A stretch of 64,000 bases of DNA from Gibbula magus (Eukaryota; Mollusca; Gastropoda; Trochida; Trochidae), in contig OW388290.1 in the NCBI GenBank assembly GCA_936450465.1, positions 28,385,457 through 28,449,456 of the forward strand, in the 5' to 3' direction. Positions 19,915 through 30,500 of the stretch are shown piece by piece (the stretch's first letter is position 1; every line of letters starts with the position of its first letter). The notes below the pieces were generated by a model that worked only from the letters and a program-made list of their open reading frames with translations, was not told the DNA's origin and did not search any database. The position numbers were made by a program, and so were the translations under genes.

Positions 19915-20855
19915 CCCACAAATAACTCTGAGGTATATGAACACTCACTGAAGAACGATCTTTTGGAATGGATTGCAGACTTCAAACTTAGTAACCGGAT
20001 GACATCTTCATATGATTCACCTTAAAATATTTCCGCCCACTACAATTATCAGTTTGATTGCGACTGTTGATTGCCAATCTAAAATTTGAGATAATGAAGT
20101 AAGAACAAAATAGTTTATAGCTTTCTCCGTATTACCATTTTCATTCAGGAGACATATGTACCAGGGAATAGTAAATGAATTCAGGCCGAATGCATAACGC
20201 TGTTGTGAGATAATGTTTCATCGAATTGCACCTAAAGTATACGCTCACCATGTCGTCAATGACATTTAATGCTTGAACCTTTTGTATTCTTGCTTAAAAG
20301 GACTGTTGCTACATGTACTTGATATGGTTCATTTTTAGAGTAAACTTAATGGTCAACTCGGGAACCACTCGTCTACGACGAGTGAAGATAATCCTCGGGG
20401 AATGATTCTAATACATAGACATTCCAACACCTATTCTCATGAATATGGGTTCAAAGATATATAAGTATGTGCACAAACGGTATGGCTATACTTACCTCAA
20501 GAACGTGACAACATTTTCAATCGAATTGCGTTATCAAAGATATCTTATTTCCCATGTGATAAAACTATCAATAGAGAAAGGCACCATTAAACCATGTTTT
20601 TGTTTTCTACCAGATTTAATGTATCAAACGATGTCTCCTTCCACAAGCTATCAACCAAATACATGAACAGTGCATAGCATAAACTCAACTTGCCCAAGTT
20701 CACTGTATATATTTGCAAGTTCCAAGTCATGGAGGATGCCTATCATTATAACATCGTTGTACCGAAACCATATTGATTTCTAAAAATATGACTATTTCCA
20801 TAATGTACCAGATCACCTCTTGCTTCAGACATGTACCAAGTTTTATTGAGAAGTG
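19915..20855. other. Unassigned; short perfect hairpin
   Basis: There is no supported gene. CACTCGTC and GACGAGTG face each other across three bases at 20366-20384, and a CCTCGG word lies just outside, reminiscent of the foldback elements. The forward frame at 20439-20666 is uncalled. Confidence 0.35.
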
Positions 20856-21118
20856 TTAAATCATTTTCCAGTTACGTCCAGAAACAGCGTAATGGACATA
20901 CAGATGGATGACTGGTGGATTCATTCCTTTATACAGCTTCTTCTTCAAGACATAGGATAGTACTTTAATTAAAAAAGGATTTGTAATTGGTTGAAAGATA
21001 TTTTGCAATTCAACTATGATTTCTAATATGATTGTTCCCCATGTCATGTTGTGAAATCTAACATGCACGCCTTTGTTCATTAACATTCCAAACAATTTAA
21101 TCACTTTTCTTTCGTTGC
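20856..21118 (-). CDS. Candidate terminal exon (unknown protein)
   Basis: A minus-strand frame of about 87 codons is open from the acceptor-like TTTGTTTGATCTCTGAG near 21120 to TAA at 20856. It includes LFGMLMNKGVHVRFHNM, then TIILEIIVELQNIFQPI and ends SGRNWKMI. It is hydrophobic in the centre. The sequence around its start aligns with the 9.5- and 30.2-kb paralogous segments, but the frame itself is not open there. No family is recognised. It could be a chance frame. Confidence 0.22.
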
Positions 21119-21120
21119 GA

Positions 21121-21860
21121 TCTCAGAGATCAAACAAATACCAGGATCTCCTGTTTAAGACGCTCTTTCAACAACTTCAAAACGATTTTCTAATTTTGAC
21201 TCAAAAGAATATGTGCTTTCGATAAAGTATATTGTAAGATCAAAGAGAAAGTTGAATACATTTGCTGAATCCAACAAACATTTTAAACTGATCAAGACAA
21301 CAATATGAACAAGATAATGAAATGTCCATTAACAGTCATGCTACCATATACCAAAAAACAACTGTTCTTCAGTCATCTGGTTGACCATCGATCACCGATA
21401 TCAGTGCTTAGCAGCTAACGATCTTTGTAGACAGGACCTGTCTCACTATATAAGTCACTTTGTCTTCCCTAACTGTTACCGGTAACCCTCGTCACCTCAT
21501 CTACTCAAGTACTAGTACACTGACTTTTCTGACTCCCTCTTATGACCACAGGATTTATCTCTGTATAGACGTCATTATGTATTACCTGACTAAAGCCTTC
21601 TTGGCTGTCACTCATGGAACACATTAGAGGAAGAGTGGCGCTTATTATATGAATCAGTATAATGGTTTATGCATTTTCTGGTATACATATGTCAGTTAAG
21701 TAAAGATTTTCTCACGAATATGGGTTTTCATGGTGCTGAAAAAAGTTAATTTGCATAATAAATTCTATGGTAATAACCTTTACTAAAAGACATTAGTCAA
21801 TGTTGACGTCAGAGGTGACATTTACATGTATGTTTCGTTAAAACATGGATTTATGTATCT
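21121..21860. repeat. Paralogous segment b2 (copy of 9.5-10.5 kb)
   Basis: This is the second copy of segment b, with all anchors in order: TTTCAACAACTTCA at about 21168, GCAGCTAACGATCT at about 21411, CACTTTGTCTTCCCTAACTGT at about 21457, CACCTCATCTACTC, and GACGTCAGAGGTGACATTTA at about 21804. It has one copy of the part that is doubled at 9821-10090. The left part also matches 30190-30320. Confidence 0.75.
21505..21615 (-). CDS. Conserved short reading frame MSD.QEGFS, block 2 copy
   Basis: On the minus strand an ATG at 21615 opens 36 codons: MSDSQEGFSQVIHNDVYTEI, then NPVVIRG, then SQKSQCTST and TGA. The block 1 copy at 10207-10290 is collinear for the first 27 codons with no indel and agrees at MSD.QEGFS.VIH.D.Y.E..P..IRG. 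A GTAATA donor-like site follows codon 10 (in block 1 the same site reads GTGATC), so the true exon could be shorter. Function is unknown. Confidence 0.3.
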   Translation of the reverse strand: MSDSQEGFSQVIHNDVYTEINPVVIRGSQKSQCTST

Positions 21861-23989
21861 CGGTTTATTAAAAGGACGACTGTCTAACGAGTAAAAAGTC
21901 TTAAAACGGCAATGGTCTTGTTTATAATACAATAAAGGTTATATCTCTGTTGTTCAACGTTTTTAGAATGTTTAAGTTCTCGACTAACGGATACTAAATA
22001 GTTAATCCATCACGAAGCAGGTACTATACTATATAAACGTCTGGGCAAGACAGTGTTCAACAAAGTCAAAAACAAAATACAAAATACTTCTCTGCTATAA
22101 AGTTGATTTTGAATATAAATGACAAAAAGATTTGTAAATATGTATACACAATTTCAGTCAACGAGTCATGTTAATTTTAACATACATTAGGTGTTTTAAC
22201 TCACACTGGGTGCTGAAATCCAAGTAGTTTTGGACAGAACGTTTGGCATTTAAGTGAAATGAATACAGTAAAGCCAATACTGTGGAAATAATATACTTAT
22301 ATGACTGATATAGTTATGCTGACTTGGTAATACAAGTATATCCTTCTATAAACTACTAAAACCTGAAGTCAATATCATTCACACTGTAAGTTAACAGGTT
22401 AGTGTAAAGCTCTAATTTTAACATGTACTTTGGCCATGCACAGCTGCTAATTTACATTGAAACTTTTTGCTTTAATTCGGGAGTACAGTGACAATTAAAA
22501 GATAGTGTTTGAATTTGTAGTGATGGGACTTTGACATTCATGGTACAAACCGATCTGGGTTTATTTGAGGCACAAACATATAAATGGAAAAGTTATTGGA
22601 AGATCAAAATGGATCTTTTCTTTAGAAGAAGTAATAATTTGGACATTGGAAGGAAAACGTCAGTCGTTGTTCTCAGGCTGTTCTAATACATCACTTTTTA
22701 AAAACCTATAGTGATAGACTGAGTAGCATTTGGACGTTTCCACGAGAACGTACACTGTTGGCTTCTCCTGAGCCACACAAATTAAAATCCAAGAAAGGTC
22801 GTAGGGACCTGAACCATGAAGATTTCAAACTTCGAAAAGTTCCCGGTATATTCCCGGTATTATCGTTTGTCTGGTTCTATTTAACAGGCATCATTAATTA
22901 GCCATTTGTGGTATATATCGAAAATCAAAGAAGTAATAAGCGGATCATATCATTCATCAGACATTCTCAATAGAATGTACAATCCTTTGTTTGAAATTTC
23001 AAAGATTGTATCCCATAGCACAGGAAGGTCCATTAGAAAAAGAAGTGATTGTTTTTCAGTAAGAGTCCCGGGTTCTTCTCTTGGTGGGTAAAGTGTGAAG
23101 CGCACGTAACGAATATGGGCAGCACGGTGAGAGCATGTGCAGTGCAGGATGTTGGCTGTCAATCGCATCGTGTCGGGAGAAATGAGCTGTACAGCAAGGG
23201 CCGATCTATTTCATAGGGGTCGTAGCATACTGTTTAAAACCTGATTACTGATGACCGAAATTTGCAATAAACCAATGGTGGCAAGATTTTTATAACGAAA
23301 ATATGTTCCAAATGTAAAACACTTAAACAAATGGGAGTTTTGTGATGTCATACAAGGATAAAGATTGAGAATGCATTCGGAGCAATGAATTCATGAACTA
23401 GAATGCCTTGGGGGCTTTTTTATTCTTTTAAACCAAATCAATTCTCCTCGTGCATTCTCCATTGCGTACTCATACGCATCTTATATCGCTTATAATTACA
23501 TTGCAATTTGAATTCTGTATCTGTGCGATGAAGTGAATGGTAATGCTAATTTCTTTGCTCGAATGTTTGTTCAAGAGAAAATGAATTACAAAGGTTTGCA
23601 CGATGCTGTTTGCAGCAAATCTGGATTTATTTCCATCTACTTCATAAATTCACAACGCACGAATCATGAAAATAATTTAACCATCTTAATTAATATTTTC
23701 AAATAATGCATTTCTTCTATAACCAGAGATAAATATAATTCATATTCGAAGTGGGTTTTCATCACAAACTAAAACCATATTAAAAAATTTCCCTTTAAAC
23801 ATAAGACTACATTATCTGGTAGGGTGACGAATTAACAGGCAAAATGGACAATGATTTGTCTGACTAGTAATATAGATAAATGGTAAATTCTAGTAAATTA
23901 GTAAAACTAGGGTAATGCCTATCGAAGCATGGTTATTTCTATTTCTCCGCTATTGAACTAAACTAGCACGCTGCTGTCCTCATAAGTTC
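21861..23989. other. Long gene-poor stretch
   Basis: No gene or mobile element is supported. The overlapping open frames at 22906-23168 lie in a modestly CpG-richer patch and look like chance frames on opposite strands. Confidence 0.4.
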
Positions 23990-25500
23990 CATTTTCATCA
24001 TTTAGCCATTGGTTACGCACGTTATTCGAAAGACCGTTCCTAACGGCCATTAGCCTAAATCTTCCATCTCTAACGTGTTACTGTTTCATCATTTCGTCAT
24101 ATTTCAAAACAATTGCCACATTTACTTCGTATTTATTTGGGTTAAATGGTACAATGATATGGGTACCTTCTCCTAACTCATCTATTGTGAATATCGGTCA
24201 GAGATTGTGGTTTCCACAAGTCCAGTAACATGCGACAATGTACAAAGTTATATCAAAGATAGTGTTACTCAGTCTCACTAATACATCAATACATCATACC
24301 AATAAACTCGTGTTGGGATCACCTTCGAATCCTTAATTATAACTGTAATTGTTTTACATTTTAAGGTCAAAATAAACACAGCATAAAAAAAACGATTATG
24401 TATGAACATGCATCGATTGAAGTTGAAACGTTTCTACGTACAAATAATAACCATATGCTAGGTGATAATTAGAATAGGATAACTAGCTAAAACAGCATGT
24501 TTCACATAAAGTGAAGTGAGAAGAAAAAAACAAATTTGACAAGGCTCTTTCCCCACCCCGCTACCATGAATATAGTCAATTAACACAATACAAATATAAC
24601 GTACATCAAAATATTAGCATTTAAATATATGTGTTAAAATACGCTATCAGGTATCATATACAGTGCCTTAGGCATAATAAATATATATCATTAACTGTAA
24701 ACGTTCTTGACAAGTATTACGTGTGCTGTATTACCGAACTTTATGACAATACGTACATTTCAGTTATTTTCACAGAACCATAACAATCAAGTGTGATGAA
24801 CCAATTACCGATAACCTTATTTTTCTATTTTCAAATAACCCGATAACCCCATAGCATGATCGCTTCTACGCTTCTGGTTTGAAGTGGTAATCAAGATTGA
24901 ATTACTTGATATCTTTAAAGTTTTCCATTTGCGTATTCACAGTCATATATGGTTGAACATTTTTCTTTTTGATCTGCAGTCACTGTGCATTGACTCAGCA
25001 TTAGTTCAGTTCGTCATTTTCATAGTCTGTGGGTTTTTCATTGTTCAATGATTTATCATATGTTACCTTTTTAATAATACTAGAGGGACGCTCGTTCTTG
25101 TTAAATTTATCCACTGTTGGAAGGACAAGTGATAACTTCATAGGTGTATTGATGTAATCCAGTTTTACCGTTATATTAGTTACTTTGAAAAATCACATAA
25201 CGTCACAGGATTAAAAGAAAGAATAGAATGTGTTACTTCTTATAAGTTACATATGTGTAAGTGAATCAATGGTTATAGTTCAATCAAATTCTCGTGCCAT
25301 TCTGCTGTCGCTCTTTTCTTTTTTCAACATTTATTTGACTTGTTTGAAGATTGATGGATGGTTCATCTGTAGTGTATTGGGGTGATGCACATTCTGGCTA
25401 AATATACAGTTACAGTCATCAGTTGTATTTTAGGTCAGGCGTTCAGATAATGTACTCTTTTACATTTCTTGAAAATGCCATGCCACTTTTTCTAGAATGC
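23990..25500. repeat. Paralogous segment c2 (copy of 12.8-14.0 kb)
   Basis: This is the second copy of segment c. Anchors shared with 12770-13990 include GGCCATTAGCCTAAAT/GGCCATTAGCTTATAT, GTGAATATCGGTCA/CTGAATATCGGTCA, ACCATGAATATAGTCAATTA and CAGTCATCAGTTGTATTTTA/ATAGTCATCAGTCATGTCGT. The MITE at 25507 interrupts the right end and is absent at the equivalent place in block 1. Confidence 0.7.
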
Positions 25501-25506
25501 ATACTA

Positions 25507-26083
25507 AACTCACGGGCAAAAGAAACGTCCCCATACAAAATACAAGATATTTCAATCATCGGGCGATAAATGCGACTGAAACAGCGTTACACCATGTCTT
25601 CAGAACCCAACAATACTAAATATGAATTTTCAAAACATTATCTATTCATAACTCTGAGAAACACAAGTTTTAAGAAATGGTCGTTTTGGAATCTCCTTAA
25701 CTAGACGAGATAGAAGCCTCAAAAAGCCAGTTTTGGCTTGTTTTGAGACGTCCTACAGTAAAGACGCGTCAACAAATTTAAATCAAAGAAGGTTATTTAT
25801 GTCGAGGATATCTTAAGTTAATTAAATTTCTACTTTTTCAATGTTTTAAACTTAAATACTAAATATTGTGGGCCAAAAACATCTTTAAAAAACGATTTTA
25901 GCACCCCATGTCAATTTGAACAGATGTAAAAATAAAAATTGCATACTCTGATGTATGAAATTGTGAATATTTCTTAAGAAAACATGTGGCTACCAAATAC
26001 ATACAAAATCTATTTTCCCCGACATCAATATTTCATTTTATACTGTTTTCAAAATGTGGTGACGTTTCTTTAGCCCGTGAGTA
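25507..26083. mobile_element. TA-flanked MITE, copy 2 (best preserved)
   Basis: 577 bp flanked by TA (25505-25506 and 26084-26085). The terminal inverted repeats of 23 bp agree at 21 positions; the left begins AACTCACGGGCAAAAGAAAC and the right end, reverse complemented, begins TACTCACGGGCTAAAGAAAC. There is no coding frame. The interior matches the 7.6- and 33.4-kb copies, including GAGACGTCCTACAGTAAAGA and CACCCCATGT. It is best explained as a non-autonomous Tc1/mariner-superfamily element. Confidence 0.85.
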
Positions 26084-26284
26084 TATATCTACTTTATTTA
26101 GTTCTTTGTTTAGTTGTATCTATCTTCCCTGATAATTACTGATATAACTTTAAGATGATCAATCCCCTTCCCACCGATATCCATGTATTTCATGTATAAT
26201 TGAAACATATGTTTTCATTTAAAAATCATTGTATTTTGAAACATACTCAAAGATTCGATTGGTTATGACAAAATAGCAATTATG

Positions 26285-26285
<1 letters not shown>

Positions 26286-26379
<94 letters not shown>

Positions 26380-26410
26380 AATCTCAGAATCTCAGAATCT
26401 CCGAATCTCC
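26286..26410. repeat. GTCT / CT compound microsatellite with octamer tail
   Basis: About seven GTCT units run into a pure CT tract to about 26377. This is followed by CAGAATCT-type octamers (about four, with the last changing to CCGAATCT). The octamers look like the tract's own end copied and mutated. Confidence 0.95.
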
Positions 26411-27208
26411 GAAATAGCATATTGCCGTGACATAGTGTCGTTTGCAATCGCGTAAATCCTTTTAGTTATATCATGCCATAGATGTTTTGAATAGATTGTA
26501 TTCTGTGAATTATATTTTACAAAACTAAGTCTGACACACACATATACATGGTGAAATCAGTCGACATTTTCACTCCTGTTCAAAGACTAATTCAACTAGC
26601 CTTAAGCTGATCGAGACTGCATCAACGTTTGATTAGCACTGATCATTGAGCAGGTGCGAGTGATTAATGGCGATTGTTCTAAGTATAGTCTGTATGCCAT
26701 GTACTTTAAACAGACACTGGTATACATGTTTGTACTGTAATGTAGCAATAGAACTGTATCCTTGTATCGTGGTCAGTTAAACTCAAATCGGATATTGATG
26801 AAAAAAAATGTCTTTTAAAAAGACTGATAAATTCATGCTAGGAACATTAATTATTGCATTTCAAATTACACCAAGCGGTTTTCCTTAAAAGTACTTTCAA
26901 GTAGTGAAACTTTGCTAAAAGAATCGTTTAAAGCTGAAGGCAACCACGTTAAATGCAAATTAAATGAAATTTCGATTTATTCATTTGGTTCTGATTTGGC
27001 CTGTTCGGAAGATCAAAGACACGCAATTTGCAGTTTTCAATAACATACAAAGCTTCATTTTGGAACTTGTTTGACGCCATCGATTCATGAACAAAAGCTA
27101 ATTTCCTGAAATATTATTCTGTTGTAGGCAGTCAGTTGTAGTCTGACGTTGGACCAGTGCTACATATACATAATGTATAGAGGGTGTCTGTCTTTACTTT
27201 TAATTACT
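26411..27208. other. Unassigned AT-rich sequence
   Basis: No supported feature. Faint similarity to 3.9-4.1 kb (TTTCAAGTAGTGAA, GAAGATCAAAG) is too weak to call. Confidence 0.35.
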
Positions 27209-27445
27209 AATATCATGTTTATCTCATCGAGTGAGGTAGAAAGGTTATATTTTCACGAGATGAGATAAACATGGTATTTGTCAAGAATTGATGGATATTC
27301 TATTTAGTATATGATGTTATTCTTGTAATTACGACCGGAAAGGGTCGTTTTCAAGGAACAGCCCGTCAACACAGTAACATTGTGACGTCATAAGCCAATT
27401 TGCTGCGTCAGACCATTGTTTTATGAAGTCAAATTATATCAGTCA
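27209..27445 (+). mobile_element. Foldback element with palindrome, copy 3
   Basis: Arms at 27211-27234 (ATGTTTATCTCATC inside) and 27253-27276 (GATGAGATAAACAT) form a 24-bp stem with an 18-base loop. About 100 bp to the right is GTGACGTCATAAGCC followed by CCATTGTTTTATGAAGTCA, the motif also seen beside the 35.5-kb palindrome. This implies an element family made of a hairpin plus a TGACGTCA-containing body. Outer boundaries are undefined. Confidence 0.5.
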
Positions 27446-27554
27446 CTGGTCGCAGTGAAAATATAAAGAATGTAGCTTGATAGACAGTTTATTTCACTGA
27501 TAAATCCCAGTGTTTCATTGCTCGTCATATAATAATCATGTTTATTCAACACAG

Positions 27555-27746
27555 AAGCGTGACAGGAGTGACGACTACGCTCTTATCTACGCCATCTTCG
27601 TTAAAACAAAACTCGCCCAAAGAATAGTTAATATAAATGTAAAATTAACTGAAAAAATGATATTCTCAATGAAGGATTGTTACGAAATTCCCTTCTTCAG
27701 AGGAAATATATATGTAAAATATTCAGTTGGAATATATCCTTTATAA
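27555..27746 (+). CDS. Exon-like open segment (unknown)
   Basis: A forward frame open from an acceptor-like TTTATTCAACACAG to TAA. It reads KRDRSDDYALIYAIFVKTKL early on and ends YSVGIYPL. A second frame across the first 65 bases is also open. There is no domain, no copy elsewhere and no donor. Very tentative. Confidence 0.15.
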   Translation, partial: KRDRSDDYALIYAIFVKTKLAQRIVNINVKLTEKMIFSMKDCYEIPFFRGNIYVKYSVGIYPL

Positions 27747-27937
27747 CAATATCACTCCTTAGAACTTTCACCCTGCCAATAACAGTAATCTTTACATTTG
27801 TTTATTTTATGTAATGTAAGGTATTTTGTTCGAACCACGATAAACATGATCTACCACATCTCCCTGTTTAGTTAAACCGTTTATATATCCCACTTATTCT
27901 ATCTCTATAAATTATCACGCTGTCTTTCTTGACTTAC

Positions 27938-28187
27938 ATGGATTACTTGTCCAAGTTCACTATTTGGCAATGACTGTAATGTAATTGTAAGTCTACAACG
28001 TTCAACAATGCTCTCTCGGTAATCATCTGAAGGCTCTCTAATAGTACACTGATGTGAAAAGTGGTCATGTGCCTCGGCCTCATTCATAGACATTGACTGT
28101 TCAAATTGACATCCATTCTTCCTCACCGTTTCCCTAATGTGGGTCTCAATGATAAGTGATTGATGACTGTTTAAATCGTGCCAATCC
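27938..28187 (-). CDS. Candidate internal exon (unknown protein), minus strand
   Basis: On the minus strand an open frame of about 83 codons begins after an acceptor-like AATGCAAG at 28188 (an alternative acceptor is TTTAAACAG slightly downstream) and ends at the strong donor GTAAGTC after QVIH, in phase 0. The peptide contains SHQSLIIETHIRETVRKN, then CQFEQSMSMNEAEAHDHF and SIVERCRLTITLQSLPN; it is acidic and hydrophilic with two cysteines about 30 residues apart. I recognise no family. The frame stays open for 121 codons overall, one of the longest outside the transposase. A decayed relative at 7.1-7.3 kb supports a duplicated genic origin. Upstream exons would lie at higher coordinates but were not identified. 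Confidence 0.35.
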
Positions 28188-30189
28188 CTTGCATTGTCCA
28201 TTAAAGGAGCCAGTAAGTATTGAGGACATGGAAAGACTTCACGTAACTTCAGCATCATATATAGTAACATCTAGTGACCATAGCAATAAACTATGTCCTT
28301 TGCATTCAAGTAGCTTTAGTTGCCTTTACACTTTAAAGCAATATGTTCTTTACCTTTGTAAAGAGGACATGTCCTATAACCCCAAAATTAATTATAAACT
28401 AATAGTTCAGTAATTGGAAATAATGAAATAAGCATTTTCTAATGATGTTTTGAATTGAAATTGAAGTGACATTTGTAAAGTTAACATGGCATTTAAACAA
28501 GAAGATTTTATGAACATGATTCAATGCAGATATTAATTGGAAGTGTGGCCCTATCTGGCTAATCAATATAACAAAAGGACGAAAAAGAGTGACATGTTCG
28601 AGAAAAGTTATGCAATATCAGAGTACATGTAAGTGTTACAAGGTGTTTGTTAATATGTTATTCACTACTTACTCTGAGACGGATTAACGAGTCATTAGGC
28701 TTTAACTCCTTTGGATTTGTTTGAAGACGTACAGAACAGCTATATACACGCACGACGCTTTTGCATTTGATAATATTTACAGACATGTTATTATTACATT
28801 AAGACACGAGATACTCTACTATTTGGTAAATCAAGTATAATGATATCAACACTATTGCTGTGCCCATTAAGGTTCATGGCTACTGAGATGACCAAATGTG
28901 TCGTCTTGTGTATTATGATTAGATGTAATTGTGCCCACTGATATATCACCATTACAGGCGTTACATGACCTTCGTTGCATGAATCACTAGCACTGAACAC
29001 CGTATACAAGATAGCACTGCAGTACAGCTAACATCAAAGTTACTGGCAACTTGTCCATATGGCATGGGTACTTCAGAATGTGGTGTCATTCGTGTTTTAC
29101 TGAAATGTACATGAACAAATATTTACTTATCAATATATATAAATGGCTAAGCTGTAACCTCGAACCCATGTGTGCTTTTAGTAAGTGCGTGTTAATTAGA
29201 ATAGCTGACATCAATGGAATATGTTCTAATGTCAGAAGTGCACAAGTGAATTGTTTGTTACCGAAGGAATTCTGGATATAGATTCTTCTAACAAAGGGAA
29301 TCCGTTAAGGACTTCGAATCTCGGTGTAAGTTAACGGATATGAAGACGATTATAGAGTAAGCTGACATATAACAATATCGTACCAGATTAACACTCGTAG
29401 ACATCTTTGTATTTGATGTCGTGTGGTTTAGTGAAACTGAAAAACTATCTTTTGAATTGTGCTTGTATTGTTAAGCTCAATACATTGTTTTCATCATTTC
29501 CATATCTGCAATTATTGATTCTTCGGTTTAAGTGCTCTTTATATTCTGAAGAGTTCCACAATAACCACAGGTTCAATTTTGAATATATTTTCTTTTAATT
29601 CAACAGGGAACTGTATGGAATTACCCTAATTAAGCTTGAAACGGTGCTTAGTTTATTTATAAGATCAAAGGTTTCATAAGTTGATTGGCAAATTGCCATT
29701 TCCATTTAAAAGGAAATGTCATCAATTATTTTGACAAACTTTCCACTTTCAGTGTATTAGAAAATGTAATATGTCTAATGAAACAAGCTATTTTATTACG
29801 GACTTAATTGCGCTAAAATGCTGAAAGACGTTTGTCATGTGTTCATATTGCATATGCATTAGCTTCAAACTAAATTCATATTATAAAACCTTGCTGAAAT
29901 ATGAATTACAAAACGCTTGCCAAATGGCATATATATAATTAGTGGCGAGGCAACATCATCGTTGGACATGTACATGTACACGCAGTGTCAGGTGGTGATC
30001 TCGTTTCGCTTTAAATTGTCTTTAAAAGGTAATAACAACACAATTAAACTATCTATTAACACACTGTATTTACAGCCAAGAAAATGATGAGAAGAAAGCA
30101 GAGTAATTTCAAGTACCAACCTTTTCATTTTAGTATATTTGTAAAACTAACACTTTCTCAGAATTGCCTTTTTCGTCAATCCGTTTTCC
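28188..30189. other. Gene-poor stretch
   Basis: Short open frames on both strands (28794-29009, 29051-29281, 29407-29598) lack splice context and recognisable motifs. No repeat or RNA is seen. A duplicated ACATGTACATGTACA word at about 29967 is typical of the window's TACATGTA abundance. Confidence 0.4.
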
Positions 30190-30500
30190 GTTAATTTCCA
30201 AACAATTGAACTGCCATAATTCGGTTTCGATAAAGAGGATCCAAAATGAGTATTTTTGTTTGAGACCCCTTTCAACAATGTCATAAGGTTTTCTTATTTT
30301 GTATTCAAAACAAACCCATTCAACAACGAAATTAGCACACGATCAGCTGATTGTTTTCCTGAAACGGACACATTTGTACTTGAAACTCATCAAGAATAAA
30401 ATATGACAAATAATTAAACACTAAAACGCGGCTAAACAACTTTCCATCGGTCATTTAGTTGATCATCAGTCACTTGGTCCAAAAACGGTGACTGACTTGT
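30190..30500. repeat. Paralogous segment b3 (partial third copy)
   Basis: This aligns with 21080-21400 and more weakly with 9440-10060. Anchors are TTTCCAAACAATT.AA, TTTCG.T.A..G.GATC, CCTTTCAACAATGTCATAAG against CTCTTTCAACAACTTCAAAA, and TTTAGTTGATCATCAGTCAC. The part carrying the MSD-type frame is missing or replaced. Confidence 0.6.
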
